Shown here piece by piece: positions 1 to 7,436 of a stretch of DNA of 26,684 bases. The position numbers were made by a program, and so were the translations under genes. The notes under the pieces were generated by a model, which saw only the letters and a list, made by a program, of their open reading frames with translations, made no database searches and was not told the origin of the DNA. The stretch comes from Bdellovibrionales bacterium (lineage in GTDB: Bacteria > Bdellovibrionota > UBA2428), in contig JAFEAR010000168.1 of NCBI GenBank assembly GCA_018266335.1, positions 1-26,684 of the forward strand, given 5' to 3'. Each line of letters starts with the position of its first letter. Positions within the stretch are counted from its first letter, which is position 1.

Positions 1-132
1 CGCAAACAGTTTGCGCCGTTCAATTTCTTGCAGGTGCCGCAAAACTTCCATGGTAACCGCACGCTCTTTTTGCACAAGAGCTTTGGTGGCAGAGAGCAAT
101 TCTGAATCTTTCAGTGCGCGAATCGTGTTCAT
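1..132 (-). CDS. HNH endonuclease family protein, N-terminal part (runs off window start)
   Basis: The start codon is the ATG complementary to 130-132, and the 44 codons visible are open to the window edge. The product begins MNTIRALKDSELL and continues through KALVQKERAVTMEVLRHLQ. This matches the start of the second copy at 20473, which does contain an HNH motif, so the family is assigned through that paralogue. The N-terminal segment of this family is helical and is usually followed by a long linker and a C-terminal HNH domain; that part lies outside the window. There is no Shine-Dalgarno sequence. A -10-like TATAGC ends 7 nt before the ATG, which suggests a leaderless message. This copy reads through the site where the second copy carries a frameshift, so it is intact as far as can be seen. 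Whether it is full length cannot be judged. Confidence 0.8.
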   Translation of the reverse strand, partial: MNTIRALKDSELLSATKALVQKERAVTMEVLRHLQEIERRKLFA

Positions 133-332
133 GCAAAATGCTATACCATAGGTTTTTAAGAGCACTTTTTTGCGACAATTCAGAGCAAAATCACGCACGC
201 ATTTAAAACGCGCAGAAGGCTCGCAGTGGGCAGACTGGTCTGCGCGAAAATGCGTCAATAAAAAAATCACCGAATGCAAAACAGAATGGAAAATAAATTT
301 CAGATTTCCCGAGCACGTTATCGCGAACCCTG
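133..332 (-). repeat. Conserved non-coding leader of the HNH gene, copy A
   Basis: These 200 bp upstream of the HNH start are repeated in inverted orientation at 20213-20472. A 39-bp block (291-329) is identical to 20217-20255, and a 27-bp block (243-269) is identical to 20277-20303. Similarity continues through the promoter (TATGGTATA, complement of 142-150) into the coding sequence. Upstream of about 332 the two loci differ, so this looks like the edge of a repeated unit. Copy A lacks about 60 bp present in copy B around 20304-20378. Neither strand has a convincing gene: an antisense reading frame exists in both copies, but most differences between the copies change amino acids. Confidence 0.75.
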
Positions 333-386
333 ACTTTGGAAGAGACACGCGTTTTACCCCGACGTCGTGGTCGGAAAATCTGCGTG

Positions 387-1232
387 CTATTTCTTATCCA
401 GGAAATTGCGGGCGGCGAATTTTCCCGTGCCCCACGAGCGCAATTGGTACACGATTTCGAATCCGAAGAGCAGCTCCGTTAATGGAATGGGTGTGGCCTG
501 CAGCCAACGCCGCACGCGGGCCTTGATGTTTTCAGTGTCGGGGTATTTTAAGAATTTGGTCAGTGCGAGCACTTCCATGAGGTAGTCGGCAAAGCGTTCC
601 GTTTGCACTCCGTCCGCCCACGCAATTTTTTCGCCGGGTGGAGTGACGAAGGGACCGGTCGGCGCGCTCGGGCTGAGCGTGGCTAAGCCGATGTTCACTA
701 AATGCCAGTGGTACAAGAAGCAGCCGGCCGCCATGGCCACGTTCATAGAGGGGGCTTCGTCGACCGTGGGCAGGCGCACGAGTTGTTGGCAGAGGGCGGC
801 CTCTTGCTCACTGAGTCCGTCGGCTTCGGGACCGAGCACAAAGGCCCAGCGGAAATCGGCAGGCGCTTGCCGCGATTTTTCTGCCCACTCCGCGCAGGTT
901 GCGAGAGCTTGCTCGGGGCCCACGTGCGGGCGGGCGTAGCCGCCTTCGAATTCCCGGTCGCGGCCCGAACTCCCAATGGCCAGTTGAATTCCCTCGAGGG
1001 CGGCCCGGAGCGTGGCAAACTCTTTGGCGTTTTTGAGGATGTCCTCGCCCTTGCGGGCCATGGCCCAATCCATCACGGCGAATCCGGAGGGATGCGCGTC
1101 GACCGGAACGGGGAACTTGCCCACGTATCGCAGTTCAAAGGAACCAAAGTTAGACATCACGCGCGCTAGCGCGCCTAGGTTTCCGGGGGCGAGGGGGCGC
1201 GTGAAGATGACAATCGGTGCAGGAATTTTCAC
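387..1232 (-). CDS. SpoU/TrmH-family RNA methyltransferase, TrmJ-like
   Basis: This is a SPOUT-class, S-adenosylmethionine-dependent 2'-O-methyltransferase acting on RNA, about 281 residues long. The three family motifs are visible: motif 1 PGNLGALAR at residues 16-24, motif 2 FVLGPEADGLSEQE at 131-144, and motif 3 LPTVDEAPSMNVAMA at 154-168, which together form the trefoil-knot cofactor site. The short N-terminus followed directly by motif 1, plus a C-terminal helical extension, resembles TrmJ (tRNA Cm32/Um32 methyltransferase) more than TrmH or RlmB. The exact target nucleotide cannot be read from sequence. The start is a GTG four bases after the stop of the upstream barrel gene, so the two are probably co-transcribed. 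An HNH unit follows on the same strand. Confidence 0.85.
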   Translation of the reverse strand: MKIPAPIVIFTRPLAPGNLGALARVMSNFGSFELRYVGKFPVPVDAHPSGFAVMDWAMARKGEDILKNAKEFATLRAALEGIQLAIGSSGRDREFEGGYARPHVGPEQALATCAEWAEKSRQAPADFRWAFVLGPEADGLSEQEAALCQQLVRLPTVDEAPSMNVAMAAGCFLYHWHLVNIGLATLSPSAPTGPFVTPPGEKIAWADGVQTERFADYLMEVLALTKFLKYPDTENIKARVRRWLQATPIPLTELLFGFEIVYQLRSWGTGKFAARNFLDKK

Positions 1233-1236
1233 CGCA

Positions 1237-2010
1237 CTAGAATATCACGCGGCCGCCGAATCCCCACTTGTCGATGCTCCATTCTTGGGCCAGGGGCCGG
1301 TAGAAGGCTTCGAGGTACACGCCGTGCGAAACTTGCGCGCTCACGCCCGCGTGGAGTTTGCCGTCTTCGAATTGTCCGCTTTGACCTACACCGTTGTACG
1401 TAACGTCGTAACCTACGCTCACGGTGATCATTTCGTTGCCCGCTCCGATGGCGGCGTCGATGAGCCAAAAGTTTTGGTCGAATTCGCGCGGCTTTTTAAC
1501 GTCGAATTCCACCAGTACGGAGTTCACGTTGATGCCCAGACCGGCATCGAAGCGATCTACTTTTCCGTTCACGCTGCGGGCCACTCCGGCCAGGCGCAAG
1601 CGGCCTAGGGCAAAAATCGCGCCCACGTCGCCGTCGAGATCGTTTACATTTTCTGTTTTGCGCAGTGTGGCCCCCAGGCGTAGAGCTCCCAGGTGAAAGG
1701 CGGCGCCACCCTCGTAGACGTTGGCGCTCAGGTTACCGTCGCCCTCTTTGCGGTAGTCCGCGCCGGCGGCCAGAATCCCGCCGTTGTAACCGACGGAACC
1801 GAAGGGCAAGTCCACATTCGTACGGTACATTCCCGTAACGGCTAGATTGGGTCCGTCGGCAAGGGCGGCGGGGTTGGCCACCAGTGCTTGGCCCGGTGCG
1901 GGATAAGCAATGCCCGTACCCACGCCACGCGAGGTGGCGGTTTGTCCGCGGGCTGCGCAAGCGAAACTGAAAAACGCTACGCCGAGGCCGACAATTTTTA
2001 CATGTTTCAT
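1237..2010 (-). CDS. Predicted outer-membrane beta-barrel protein
   Basis: This encodes a 257-residue exported protein. The start chosen is the ATG at 2010, because MKHVKIVG followed by a hydrophobic stretch makes a normal signal peptide ending near ARGQ; a GTG 12 codons upstream would put charged residues in front of it. The mature part is a series of alternating short strands rich in Gly, Asn and aromatic residues, with repeated GA(x)LRLGATL and GRLRLAGVAR type hairpins. It ends in a phenylalanine (GRVIF), the usual C-terminal signal for BAM-dependent barrel insertion. No specific family is recognised. It lies just upstream of the methyltransferase gene and is divergent from the HAD phosphatase gene, with about 70 bp between start codons for both promoters. 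Confidence 0.65.
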   Translation of the reverse strand: MKHVKIVGLGVAFFSFACAARGQTATSRGVGTGIAYPAPGQALVANPAALADGPNLAVTGMYRTNVDLPFGSVGYNGGILAAGADYRKEGDGNLSANVYEGGAAFHLGALRLGATLRKTENVNDLDGDVGAIFALGRLRLAGVARSVNGKVDRFDAGLGINVNSVLVEFDVKKPREFDQNFWLIDAAIGAGNEMITVSVGYDVTYNGVGQSGQFEDGKLHAGVSAQVSHGVYLEAFYRPLAQEWSIDKWGFGGRVIF

Positions 2011-2079
2011 AGGGGATAGTTTAGAACTCTGCCCCTGCCGGCGCACGTCAGAAATCCGTGATAGTGTGACGGGTATTCC

Positions 2080-2811
2080 ATGAAGCTAAGCGTTCAACTT
2101 ATGCCGCGCACGGCCTGGTTCGTTGATTACGACGGATCGGTCTGTCCGCACCAGGAAGTTTGGGAAGAGCGCATTTACGATGCACAGACAATTTATGAAT
2201 CGGTGCGGTGCTTAGCGGCCCGGGCCGGCGCTTTTTTTTGGAATACGGGACGGCGCCCCGAATCGCTCGCCGGAGTACACGCGGGATTTCTGAACTTCGA
2301 CGGCTACTTTGTGCATGGATCTTTCTATAAGACCCAAATGATTGGTCAACCGGTGCCCCCCGAAGTGGCCGCCCTAGCCAGCGATTTTATTTCGGTGCAT
2401 CCGGAATTTAAGCTCGAGGTAAAACCCTCTAGCTTGCGGCTGACTCCGGTGAAGGCCTTTGATTTGCCGCGGCTCATGGAAAGTATTCGCCCCTTAATGC
2501 AGGCCACTCCCGAGGGATGGAATTGGATTTCGGGTCCGCGCGGTACGGAGCTGATTAACGAAGATTTTACTAAGGCCACGGCTCTACGCCGTGAGCTCGC
2601 TACGCGGCCCAACATGATTCCTGTGGCCGTGGGCGACGATGTGCTGGATCGGCCCGCCTTTGCCGAAGCGCTAGCTCGCGGAGGCTACGTGATTGCGGTG
2701 GGCGGATCGTGCGGTTGGGTTACGGAATTACCGCACCGGAGTGACCAGCTAATTTTTTGCGAGGAACCCACGCACGTGCTGGAGCTCTTCGATGCACTCT
2801 GTAAAACCTAA
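2080..2811 (+). CDS. HAD-superfamily hydrolase, trehalose-6-phosphate phosphatase-like
   Basis: The 243-residue protein carries the HAD motif I as FVDYDGS (nucleophile Asp16, second Asp18) and motif IV as VGDDVLDRPAF near the C-terminus. These match the DYDGT and GDD(x)xD patterns of the OtsB-type trehalose-phosphatase branch. Length fits this family (about 230-270 residues). The residues after motif I (SVCPHQEVWEERI) differ from typical OtsB, so the substrate may be another sugar phosphate. No trehalose-6-phosphate synthase gene (otsA) is adjacent. The protein appears cytoplasmic. The start at 2080 has no clear ribosome-binding site; the ATG at 2101 (MPRTAWF) is a reasonable alternative that keeps all motifs. 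Confidence 0.7.
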   Translation: MKLSVQLMPRTAWFVDYDGSVCPHQEVWEERIYDAQTIYESVRCLAARAGAFFWNTGRRPESLAGVHAGFLNFDGYFVHGSFYKTQMIGQPVPPEVAALASDFISVHPEFKLEVKPSSLRLTPVKAFDLPRLMESIRPLMQATPEGWNWISGPRGTELINEDFTKATALRRELATRPNMIPVAVGDDVLDRPAFAEALARGGYVIAVGGSCGWVTELPHRSDQLIFCEEPTHVLELFDALCKT

Positions 2812-2823
2812 TTTTTCCCTCTG

Positions 2824-2858
2824 AAAACACAAAAGGCGCCTCCCTTGCGGGAAGCGCC
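2824..2858 (-). terminator. Rho-independent terminator of the SWIB gene
   Basis: A 10-bp stem with one mismatch (2835-2844 with 2849-2858, loop TTGC) is followed on the minus strand by a T-rich tract (complement of 2824-2834). It lies 35 bp beyond the SWIB gene stop codon and could also stop transcripts from the convergent phosphatase gene. Confidence 0.7.
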
Positions 2859-2892
2859 CCTTGAGCGTCTTAACAACTAAACTCTTGCGAGA

Positions 2893-3246
2893 TTAGGCGT
2901 TGGACAGGTGCTTGCTGACGAACTTGGTGAGTTCGAACATGTTCACCATTTTCTTGCCGCCGACAACAGCTTTGAGGGTGTCGTCTGCGTGGATGTTGCG
3001 ACGTTCTTTGGCGTCTTGCAGGCCGTTCTTCTTGATGTAAGCCCAGATTTTTTTGGTCACTTCGGTACGAGCGAGGGGCTTGGAACCGACGATCGCTGCG
3101 AGCGATTCGCTCGGCATCATGGGCTTCATGAACGCAGCGTTGGGCTTGCGTTTGGAAGCGGTTTTCTTGACGGCTTTTTTAGCAGTTTTTTTCACTGCTT
3201 TTTTTGCGGTCTTCTTGGTAGCTGCTTTTTTAGTTTTCTTAGCCAT
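2893..3246 (-). CDS. SWIB/MDM2-domain protein with a histone H1-like lysine-rich tail
   Basis: The product has 117 residues. Residues 1-36 are almost only Lys, Ala and Thr, with the repeat KKAVKKTA occurring twice, like the C-terminal tails of histone H1 and bacterial H1-like proteins. Residues about 42-114 form a SWIB domain: PSESLAAIVG, then TEVTKKIWAYIKKNGLQD, an NIHADD segment and a helical MFELTKFVSKHL end. In eukaryotes SWIB domains belong to chromatin-remodelling complexes. Small bacterial SWIB proteins are known in Chlamydia and several other lineages and are thought to bind DNA. The basic tail strongly suggests nucleoid binding here. The ribosome-binding site AAGGAG lies upstream of the ATG at somewhat long spacing (about 12 nt). 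It is transcribed alone, divergent from metG, with its own terminator. Confidence 0.88.
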   Translation of the reverse strand: MAKKTKKAATKKTAKKAVKKTAKKAVKKTASKRKPNAAFMKPMMPSESLAAIVGSKPLARTEVTKKIWAYIKKNGLQDAKERRNIHADDTLKAVVGGKKMVNMFELTKFVSKHLSNA

Positions 3247-3348
3247 GGTTTTTTATATCTCCTTAAATCAGTAAAACCTGAGAACGTTTCTACACGATTT
3301 TTTAGTGATGCAACAGGGGATTGCATTTTTTTCCATAGGGAAACGGCG

Positions 3349-3360
3349 TATGATCCCCCT
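3349..3360 (+). promoter_or_regulatory. Probable -10 element of metG, leaderless-type spacing
   Basis: TATGAT at 3349-3354 is a near-consensus -10 hexamer, with a T-rich stretch at about the -35 position (3327-3332). The metG ATG begins at 3361, where transcription would be expected to start, and there is no Shine-Dalgarno sequence, so the transcript may be leaderless. Confidence 0.45.
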
Positions 3361-4923
3361 ATGAAAGCGGCTTTCTCGGAAAAAATCTACATCACCACTC
3401 CCCTCTACTACGTGAATGCGAAGCCGCATTTGGGGCACGCTTACTCAACGATTTTGGCCGACGCGATGGCGCGTTTCTCGAGGCAAAAAGGCCTCGAAAC
3501 GTGTTTTCTCACTGGGACCGACGAGCACGGCGAGAAGATTGCCACTATGGCGAAGAAGGAAGGCAAGGCGCCCCTGGAGTTCACTTCGGGCGTCGCAAAA
3601 ATTTTTCAGGACACATGGAGTCAGATTGGTCTGAAGCCCGATGTGTTCTATCGCACCACGTTTCCCTCGCATTACGCCCTGGTGCAGCGGGTGCTGCAGA
3701 CCCTCAAGGACAAGGGCGAAATCTATTTTGAGAGCTACGAGGGCAAGTATTGCGTGGGCTGCGAACGCTTTCGCACGGATCAGGAATGGAACGAGCAGGG
3801 GGTGTGTCCCGATCATTTAACGCCTCCGGAGATTCGTAAGGAATCGAACTACTTCTTTAAAATGGGCGCCTACCGCGATCGTCTGCGTGCTCACTATCAG
3901 GCCCATCCTCATTCGCTGCAGCCGGAGTTTTACCTGAAGGAAGTGCTGAGTTTTCTGGATCAGCCCCTCGAGGACCTGTGTATTTCGCGGCCCACGAGTC
4001 GCCTTGAGTGGGGCATTCCGCTGCCCTTCGACGACAAGTACGTGACCTACGTTTGGTTCGACGCGCTCCTGAGCTACCTAGGCGGTATTGGCTACGGCAC
4101 CGACAAATTCCGCGCCGATTTTTGGGCCAACTCCAATCAGCTCATCGGTAAAGACATTCTCAAAACGCACGCGATTTACTGGCCCACTATGCTCATGGCC
4201 ATGGGGCTAGAGCCCTTTCAGCGCCTGCAGGTGAGTGGATTCATTCTGATGAGTGGAATCAAAATGAGCAAAAGCCTGGGGAACGTGGTCGATCCGCTGG
4301 TGGTGCAGGAGCGATTCGGGATCGAAACGCTGCGCTACTATTTGCTGCGCGACGTGTCCTACGGCACGGATTCTACCTTCGCATGGGAGGGCTTCATTAA
4401 CCGCTGCAACGCGGAACTGGCCAATGGCATTGGGAACCTTACGGCGCGCACGCTCACGCTGACGCAAAAGAACTTGGATGCCAAGATGCCTTCACGCGCA
4501 GTCCGCACGGCGAGCGACAACGAGTTTTTGGCCTCGGTGCACAAGTTGCCCGATACCTTTGCTCAGGAATTCGCCAGCTGCCGCTACCACGTGGGATTAG
4601 CGGCTTTCGCCGAAACCGTAGCTAGCTGCGATCGCTACATTAACGACAACAAGCCGTGGGCTCTGGCCAAAGATCCCGCACAGAAGGAGCGTTTGGCCGC
4701 CGTGCTCGGCACCGCAATGGACGCGCTGTGGACCCTGTCCGTAGTCATGAATTCGGTGCTCCCCGAGGGAAGCTTGAAGTTGCGCCGCGCCTTGGGCGAT
4801 ACCGATGCTCCCGAACTCGCCGCGTGGAGCACCGCCAAGCACCAAGTCCCCGAGGGCCGCGCCCTAGGCGAAGTGCCGCGCCTCTACCCACGCCTCGAGT
4901 TACCGGTCGAAGACAAAGCCTGA
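3361..4923 (+). CDS. metG: Methionyl-tRNA synthetase
   Basis: This class I aminoacyl-tRNA synthetase charges tRNA-Met with methionine in the cytoplasm. Its 520 residues match the shorter bacterial form without the C-terminal EMAP-like dimerisation domain. The HIGH motif is HLGH at residues 23-26 and the KMSKS motif is exactly KMSKS at 301-305. A single zinc knuckle is visible as CVGC (131-134) and CPDH (149-152). The start at 3361 begins directly with the conserved KIYITTPLYYVNAKPHLGH segment. The reading frame is open a further 151 codons upstream, but that part is antisense to the SWIB gene and is not protein-like. The gene is convergent with the XRE gene; no simple terminator follows it, but a long inverted repeat lies at 4990-5116. 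Confidence 0.97.
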   Translation: MKAAFSEKIYITTPLYYVNAKPHLGHAYSTILADAMARFSRQKGLETCFLTGTDEHGEKIATMAKKEGKAPLEFTSGVAKIFQDTWSQIGLKPDVFYRTTFPSHYALVQRVLQTLKDKGEIYFESYEGKYCVGCERFRTDQEWNEQGVCPDHLTPPEIRKESNYFFKMGAYRDRLRAHYQAHPHSLQPEFYLKEVLSFLDQPLEDLCISRPTSRLEWGIPLPFDDKYVTYVWFDALLSYLGGIGYGTDKFRADFWANSNQLIGKDILKTHAIYWPTMLMAMGLEPFQRLQVSGFILMSGIKMSKSLGNVVDPLVVQERFGIETLRYYLLRDVSYGTDSTFAWEGFINRCNAELANGIGNLTARTLTLTQKNLDAKMPSRAVRTASDNEFLASVHKLPDTFAQEFASCRYHVGLAAFAETVASCDRYINDNKPWALAKDPAQKERLAAVLGTAMDALWTLSVVMNSVLPEGSLKLRRALGDTDAPELAAWSTAKHQVPEGRALGEVPRLYPRLELPVEDKA

Positions 4924-4989
4924 ACAGGAAAACCGACCTACCTTGAAATTGCGTACAGCTGAAGGGCGTCTTCGTAGCTCACTGAGGCT

Positions 4990-5116
4990 CGTGTAGCAGT
5001 GTAGAAATGTTACATTTGGGCCCGTTGGAGCTCTGCTTTTAGACGAGAGTGACTTTTTTTGGGGGGCATTGAAGGACTCGCCTCTCCCATCTGTAACATT
5101 TCTACACTGCTACACG
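4990..5116. repeat. Perfect 25-bp inverted repeat around a 77-bp spacer
   Basis: Bases 4990-5014 are the exact reverse complement of 5092-5116 (core arm GTGTAGCAGTGTAG then AAATGTTACA). The spacer is 5015-5091. The right arm contains the TAG stop codon of the XRE gene. The repeat lies between the convergent ends of metG and that gene. It has no adjoining T-run typical of intrinsic terminators, and no target-site duplication is evident. It may be a small non-autonomous element, a regulator binding site pair, or a structure protecting both 3' ends. The rest of 4924-5109 shows nothing recognisable. Confidence 0.8.
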
Positions 5117-5547
5117 GGGTCGAGTGGGTCTTCCCTTCGGCGATCTTGTCGGGGAAGAGGTACCCACAATTTTTCAACAGACAATCCGAGAATTGGAGCC
5201 AGCTTGAGCGCGTTGCGACGGCTGATGCCGCGGCGTCCACGTTCGATTTGGTTGAGCTGAACTCGAGATACGCCCGCTTCGCGAGCAAGCTGGGCCTGGG
5301 TCCATCCCAAAGCACTTCGGCGACCCTGAATAAGTTGGCGCGGGCAGATGGCTAACTCTCTGACTTTAGCACCCAAGCCTGAGCGACCTTCGGGCGAAAG
5401 CTGTCGGGGAATTTCGCCATCAAGGACTTCGATTTGGCACGCGCCGTCGCGGCGCCAGAAAGCCACTTCTATTTTACTGGGGAGCTCGCGGTGAAGCCGC
5501 TCAAGCTGTTTGCGGATGTAGTAGGCCCATTGGCGTTTGGTTCGCAT
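5110..5547 (-). CDS. XRE-family helix-turn-helix protein
   Basis: The product is 145 residues long. Residues about 73-127 form a Cro/C1-type helix-turn-helix: RRSALGWTQAQLAREAGVS, then QLNQIERGRRGISRRNALKL and LGLSVEKLW. This is a sequence-specific DNA-binding domain found in phage repressors, antitoxins and chromosomal regulators. The N-terminal 70 residues (KRQWAYYIRKQLERLHREL onwards) are not a family I recognise; they start with a basic helix and then two short strands. No toxin gene is adjacent. The gene starts 20 bp after the argH stop codon on the same strand, so it is probably transcribed with argH. Its stop codon lies inside the right arm of the inverted repeat at 5092-5116, which could be its operator or terminator. 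Its target is unknown. Confidence 0.8.
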   Translation of the reverse strand: MRTKRQWAYYIRKQLERLHRELPSKIEVAFWRRDGACQIEVLDGEIPRQLSPEGRSGLGAKVRELAICPRQLIQGRRSALGWTQAQLAREAGVSRVQLNQIERGRRGISRRNALKLAPILGLSVEKLWVPLPRQDRRREDPLDPV

Positions 5548-5567
5548 GGGCTAGGCCCCAGCGAAAT

Positions 5568-6950
5568 TTATGCCAGGCTTTGTCTAGCTTCGGCTAGGGC
5601 CTCGCGCACGCGGTTGGGGGCGGTGCCGCCCGGCACGTTTTTGCTGGCCAGTGTGCGTCCTAGAGAGAGTGCATCGAAAACATCTTTTTCGATGCCGGCA
5701 AAATGCGTTTGCAAAAGCTCCAGCGGGAGCTGCTCGATTTCCACTCCGCGGGCTACGGCTTCGAGCACCAGGCGCCCCGCCGTTTCGTGGGCCGCGCGGA
5801 AGGGCTGGCCCTTGCGCACCAAATAGTCGGCCATTTCGGTGGCGTTCAAATAGCCGCGTTGCGCGGACTCTTGCATGCGCTCGGTGCGCACACCTAGGTG
5901 ACACAACATAACGGCCGTGGCCTCCATGCACACGTCTAAGGTGGCGAAGGTGTCGAAGGCCGCTTCTTTGTCCTCTTGCATGTCCTTGTTGTAGGCCAGG
6001 GGCAGGCCTTTGAGCATAGTCAGCGTGCCCATGAGGTGTCCAAAAACTCGGCCGCTTTTGCCGCGCACGAGCTCCATGGGGTCGGGGTTTTTCTTTTGGG
6101 GCATGAGGCTGGAACCCGTCGACACGGCATCGCCAAGTTCGAAGAAGGCGAATTCCTGGCTCGAATAAAGAATAATGTCTTCGGCCAAGCGCGACAGGTG
6201 AGTCATGCCCAGGGCTGCGGCGAGTTCAAACTCCACCAAAAAGTCGCGATCGCTCACGGCATCCAGACTGTTGCGGGTAATGCCACCAAAATTTAGGTCG
6301 CGCGCAAGCTGCTCGCGATCCACCGGCGCCGAGCTACCCGCCAAGGCGCCGGAACCGAGCGGCATCACGTTCACGCGTTTGCGTAGATCGCCCAGGCGCT
6401 CTACATCGCGGCGAAGCATTTCAAAGTAAGCCAGGCACCAGTGACCAAAAAGCACGGGTTGGGCACGCTGTAAGTGGGTGTAGCCGGGAAGGGGGGCTTC
6501 GGGGGTCTTCGCGGCTAAATCCAGCAAGCTGCGCTGCACGCTTCGCACGCGGGCGATGGACTTGTCCACGGCCCGGCGGGTCCACAGCCGGAAGGCCGTA
6601 GCGACTTGATCGTTGCGGCTACGTCCGGAATGTAGCCGTTTGGCGGCGTCGCCCGTTAGTTCGCCGAGTTTGAATTCCAAAAAAGAGTGCACATCCTCGA
6701 AGCGGTCGGGAGCGCCCCAAAAATTAGGGTCGGAATCAGCCTGCTGAAGTAGCTTATCGAGGGCACTTTGGAGGCTCCGAGTGTCCTCGGCGGACAACAC
6801 GCCGGCCCGGCCCAGGGCACCGGCCCATGCGCGGCTGGCCGTGGCGTCGTCGCGAAAAAGCTCGCGATCGAAGGCGAAGGAGCGGTTAAAAACAGCAATG
6901 GCCGGATCGAGCGCGCCTTTGAAGCGTCCGCCCCACAGAGATTGAGACAT
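5568..6950 (-). CDS. argH: Argininosuccinate lyase
   Basis: This enzyme cleaves argininosuccinate to arginine and fumarate, the last step of arginine synthesis, and acts as a cytoplasmic homotetramer. The 460-residue length is standard. The fumarase/aspartase superfamily signature is GSSLMPQKKNPDP at residues 279-291, the flexible loop with the catalytic serine. Upstream motifs are also present: SLWGGRF at the N-terminus, DVHSFLE, SGRSRNDQVAT and PGYTHLQRAQP. The gene is divergent from argR-argG, and 50 bp separate the two start codons, so the repressor can act on both sides. I do not see a clean pair of consensus ARG boxes in that gap. The XRE gene lies immediately downstream. Confidence 0.97.
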   Translation of the reverse strand: MSQSLWGGRFKGALDPAIAVFNRSFAFDRELFRDDATASRAWAGALGRAGVLSAEDTRSLQSALDKLLQQADSDPNFWGAPDRFEDVHSFLEFKLGELTGDAAKRLHSGRSRNDQVATAFRLWTRRAVDKSIARVRSVQRSLLDLAAKTPEAPLPGYTHLQRAQPVLFGHWCLAYFEMLRRDVERLGDLRKRVNVMPLGSGALAGSSAPVDREQLARDLNFGGITRNSLDAVSDRDFLVEFELAAALGMTHLSRLAEDIILYSSQEFAFFELGDAVSTGSSLMPQKKNPDPMELVRGKSGRVFGHLMGTLTMLKGLPLAYNKDMQEDKEAAFDTFATLDVCMEATAVMLCHLGVRTERMQESAQRGYLNATEMADYLVRKGQPFRAAHETAGRLVLEAVARGVEIEQLPLELLQTHFAGIEKDVFDALSLGRTLASKNVPGGTAPNRVREALAEARQSLA

Positions 6951-6955
6951 GCGCC

Positions 6956-6985
6956 TTGACTAGCTCGACACCCGCCGCGTAGGCA
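6956..6985 (+). promoter_or_regulatory. Candidate promoter of argR-argG
   Basis: TTGACT (6956-6961) and TAGGCA (6980-6985) are separated by 18 bp, and the argR start follows 15 bp later. The -35 is good and the -10 is weak. The gap also contains two TGCAAGC direct repeats (6990-6996 and 7002-7008) around the argR start. Confidence 0.35.
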
Positions 6986-7000
6986 ATTCTGCAAGCGCGT

Positions 7001-7435
7001 ATGCAAGCAAAAAAACGCCGCCAGGCTCTTCTCATATCCGTGATTCAGAAGCACAAGTTGTCCACCCAACAGGAACTCGTGGATCACCTAAAAAAATTCC
7101 GCATCCGCGCGACCCAATCCAGCGTTTCGCGGGACATGGAAGAGCTGAACATCGGTAAAGTGCAGGGTTACTACGCCATTCCCTCGGTGGCCGGAACGGC
7201 GCTGCCGCATCGCCTGCGGAGCCTGGAACCGGCCGGCGACGCACTGGTGGTTGCCAAGTGCGAGTCGGGACACGCCTCCGTGGTGACCGTGGCCATTGAC
7301 CGCGTCGCCCTGCCCGAGATCGTGGGCACCATTGCTGGCGACGATACGATTTTTATTGCCGTCCGGGGTAAGAGCGCGCAAAAAGCGGTGCTCGATAAAC
7401 TCCGGCAAATTTTTCTGATCGATGAAGGAAGCTGA
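7001..7435 (+). CDS. argR: Arginine repressor
   Basis: The product is the arginine-responsive transcription regulator and is 144 residues long, close to the family norm of about 150. The N-terminal winged helix includes STQQELVDHLKKFRIRATQS and the recognition helix SSVSRDMEEL (residues 40-49). The C-terminal oligomerisation and arginine-binding domain has the signature EIVGTIAGDDTIFIAV (106-121), where the paired aspartates contact arginine in known structures. The gene sits directly upstream of argG (one base between stop and start) and divergent from argH, so it probably controls its own operon and argH. Confidence 0.95.
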   Translation: MQAKKRRQALLISVIQKHKLSTQQELVDHLKKFRIRATQSSVSRDMEELNIGKVQGYYAIPSVAGTALPHRLRSLEPAGDALVVAKCESGHASVVTVAIDRVALPEIVGTIAGDDTIFIAVRGKSAQKAVLDKLRQIFLIDEGS

Positions 7436-7436
7436 C

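Noticed and set aside
170..526. Open frame on the plus strand across HNH leader A, with a counterpart at 20188-20376 (minus) sharing NFRFPEHVIANP
   Set aside because: The DNA of both leaders is nearly identical here, so any frame would look conserved. Most of the differences change amino acids, and the frame in copy A runs into the antisense of the methyltransferase gene.
2908..3360. N-terminal extension of metG by 151 codons
   Set aside because: This open frame is antisense to the SWIB gene, its translation is a Phe/Leu-rich mirror of the Lys/Ala-rich tail, and metG begins properly at 3361 with the conserved KIYITTPLYY segment.
6951..7000. ARG boxes between argH and argR
   Set aside because: Expected on biological grounds, but no pair close to the usual TGAATAAATATTCA-type palindrome is visible, so no site is annotated.
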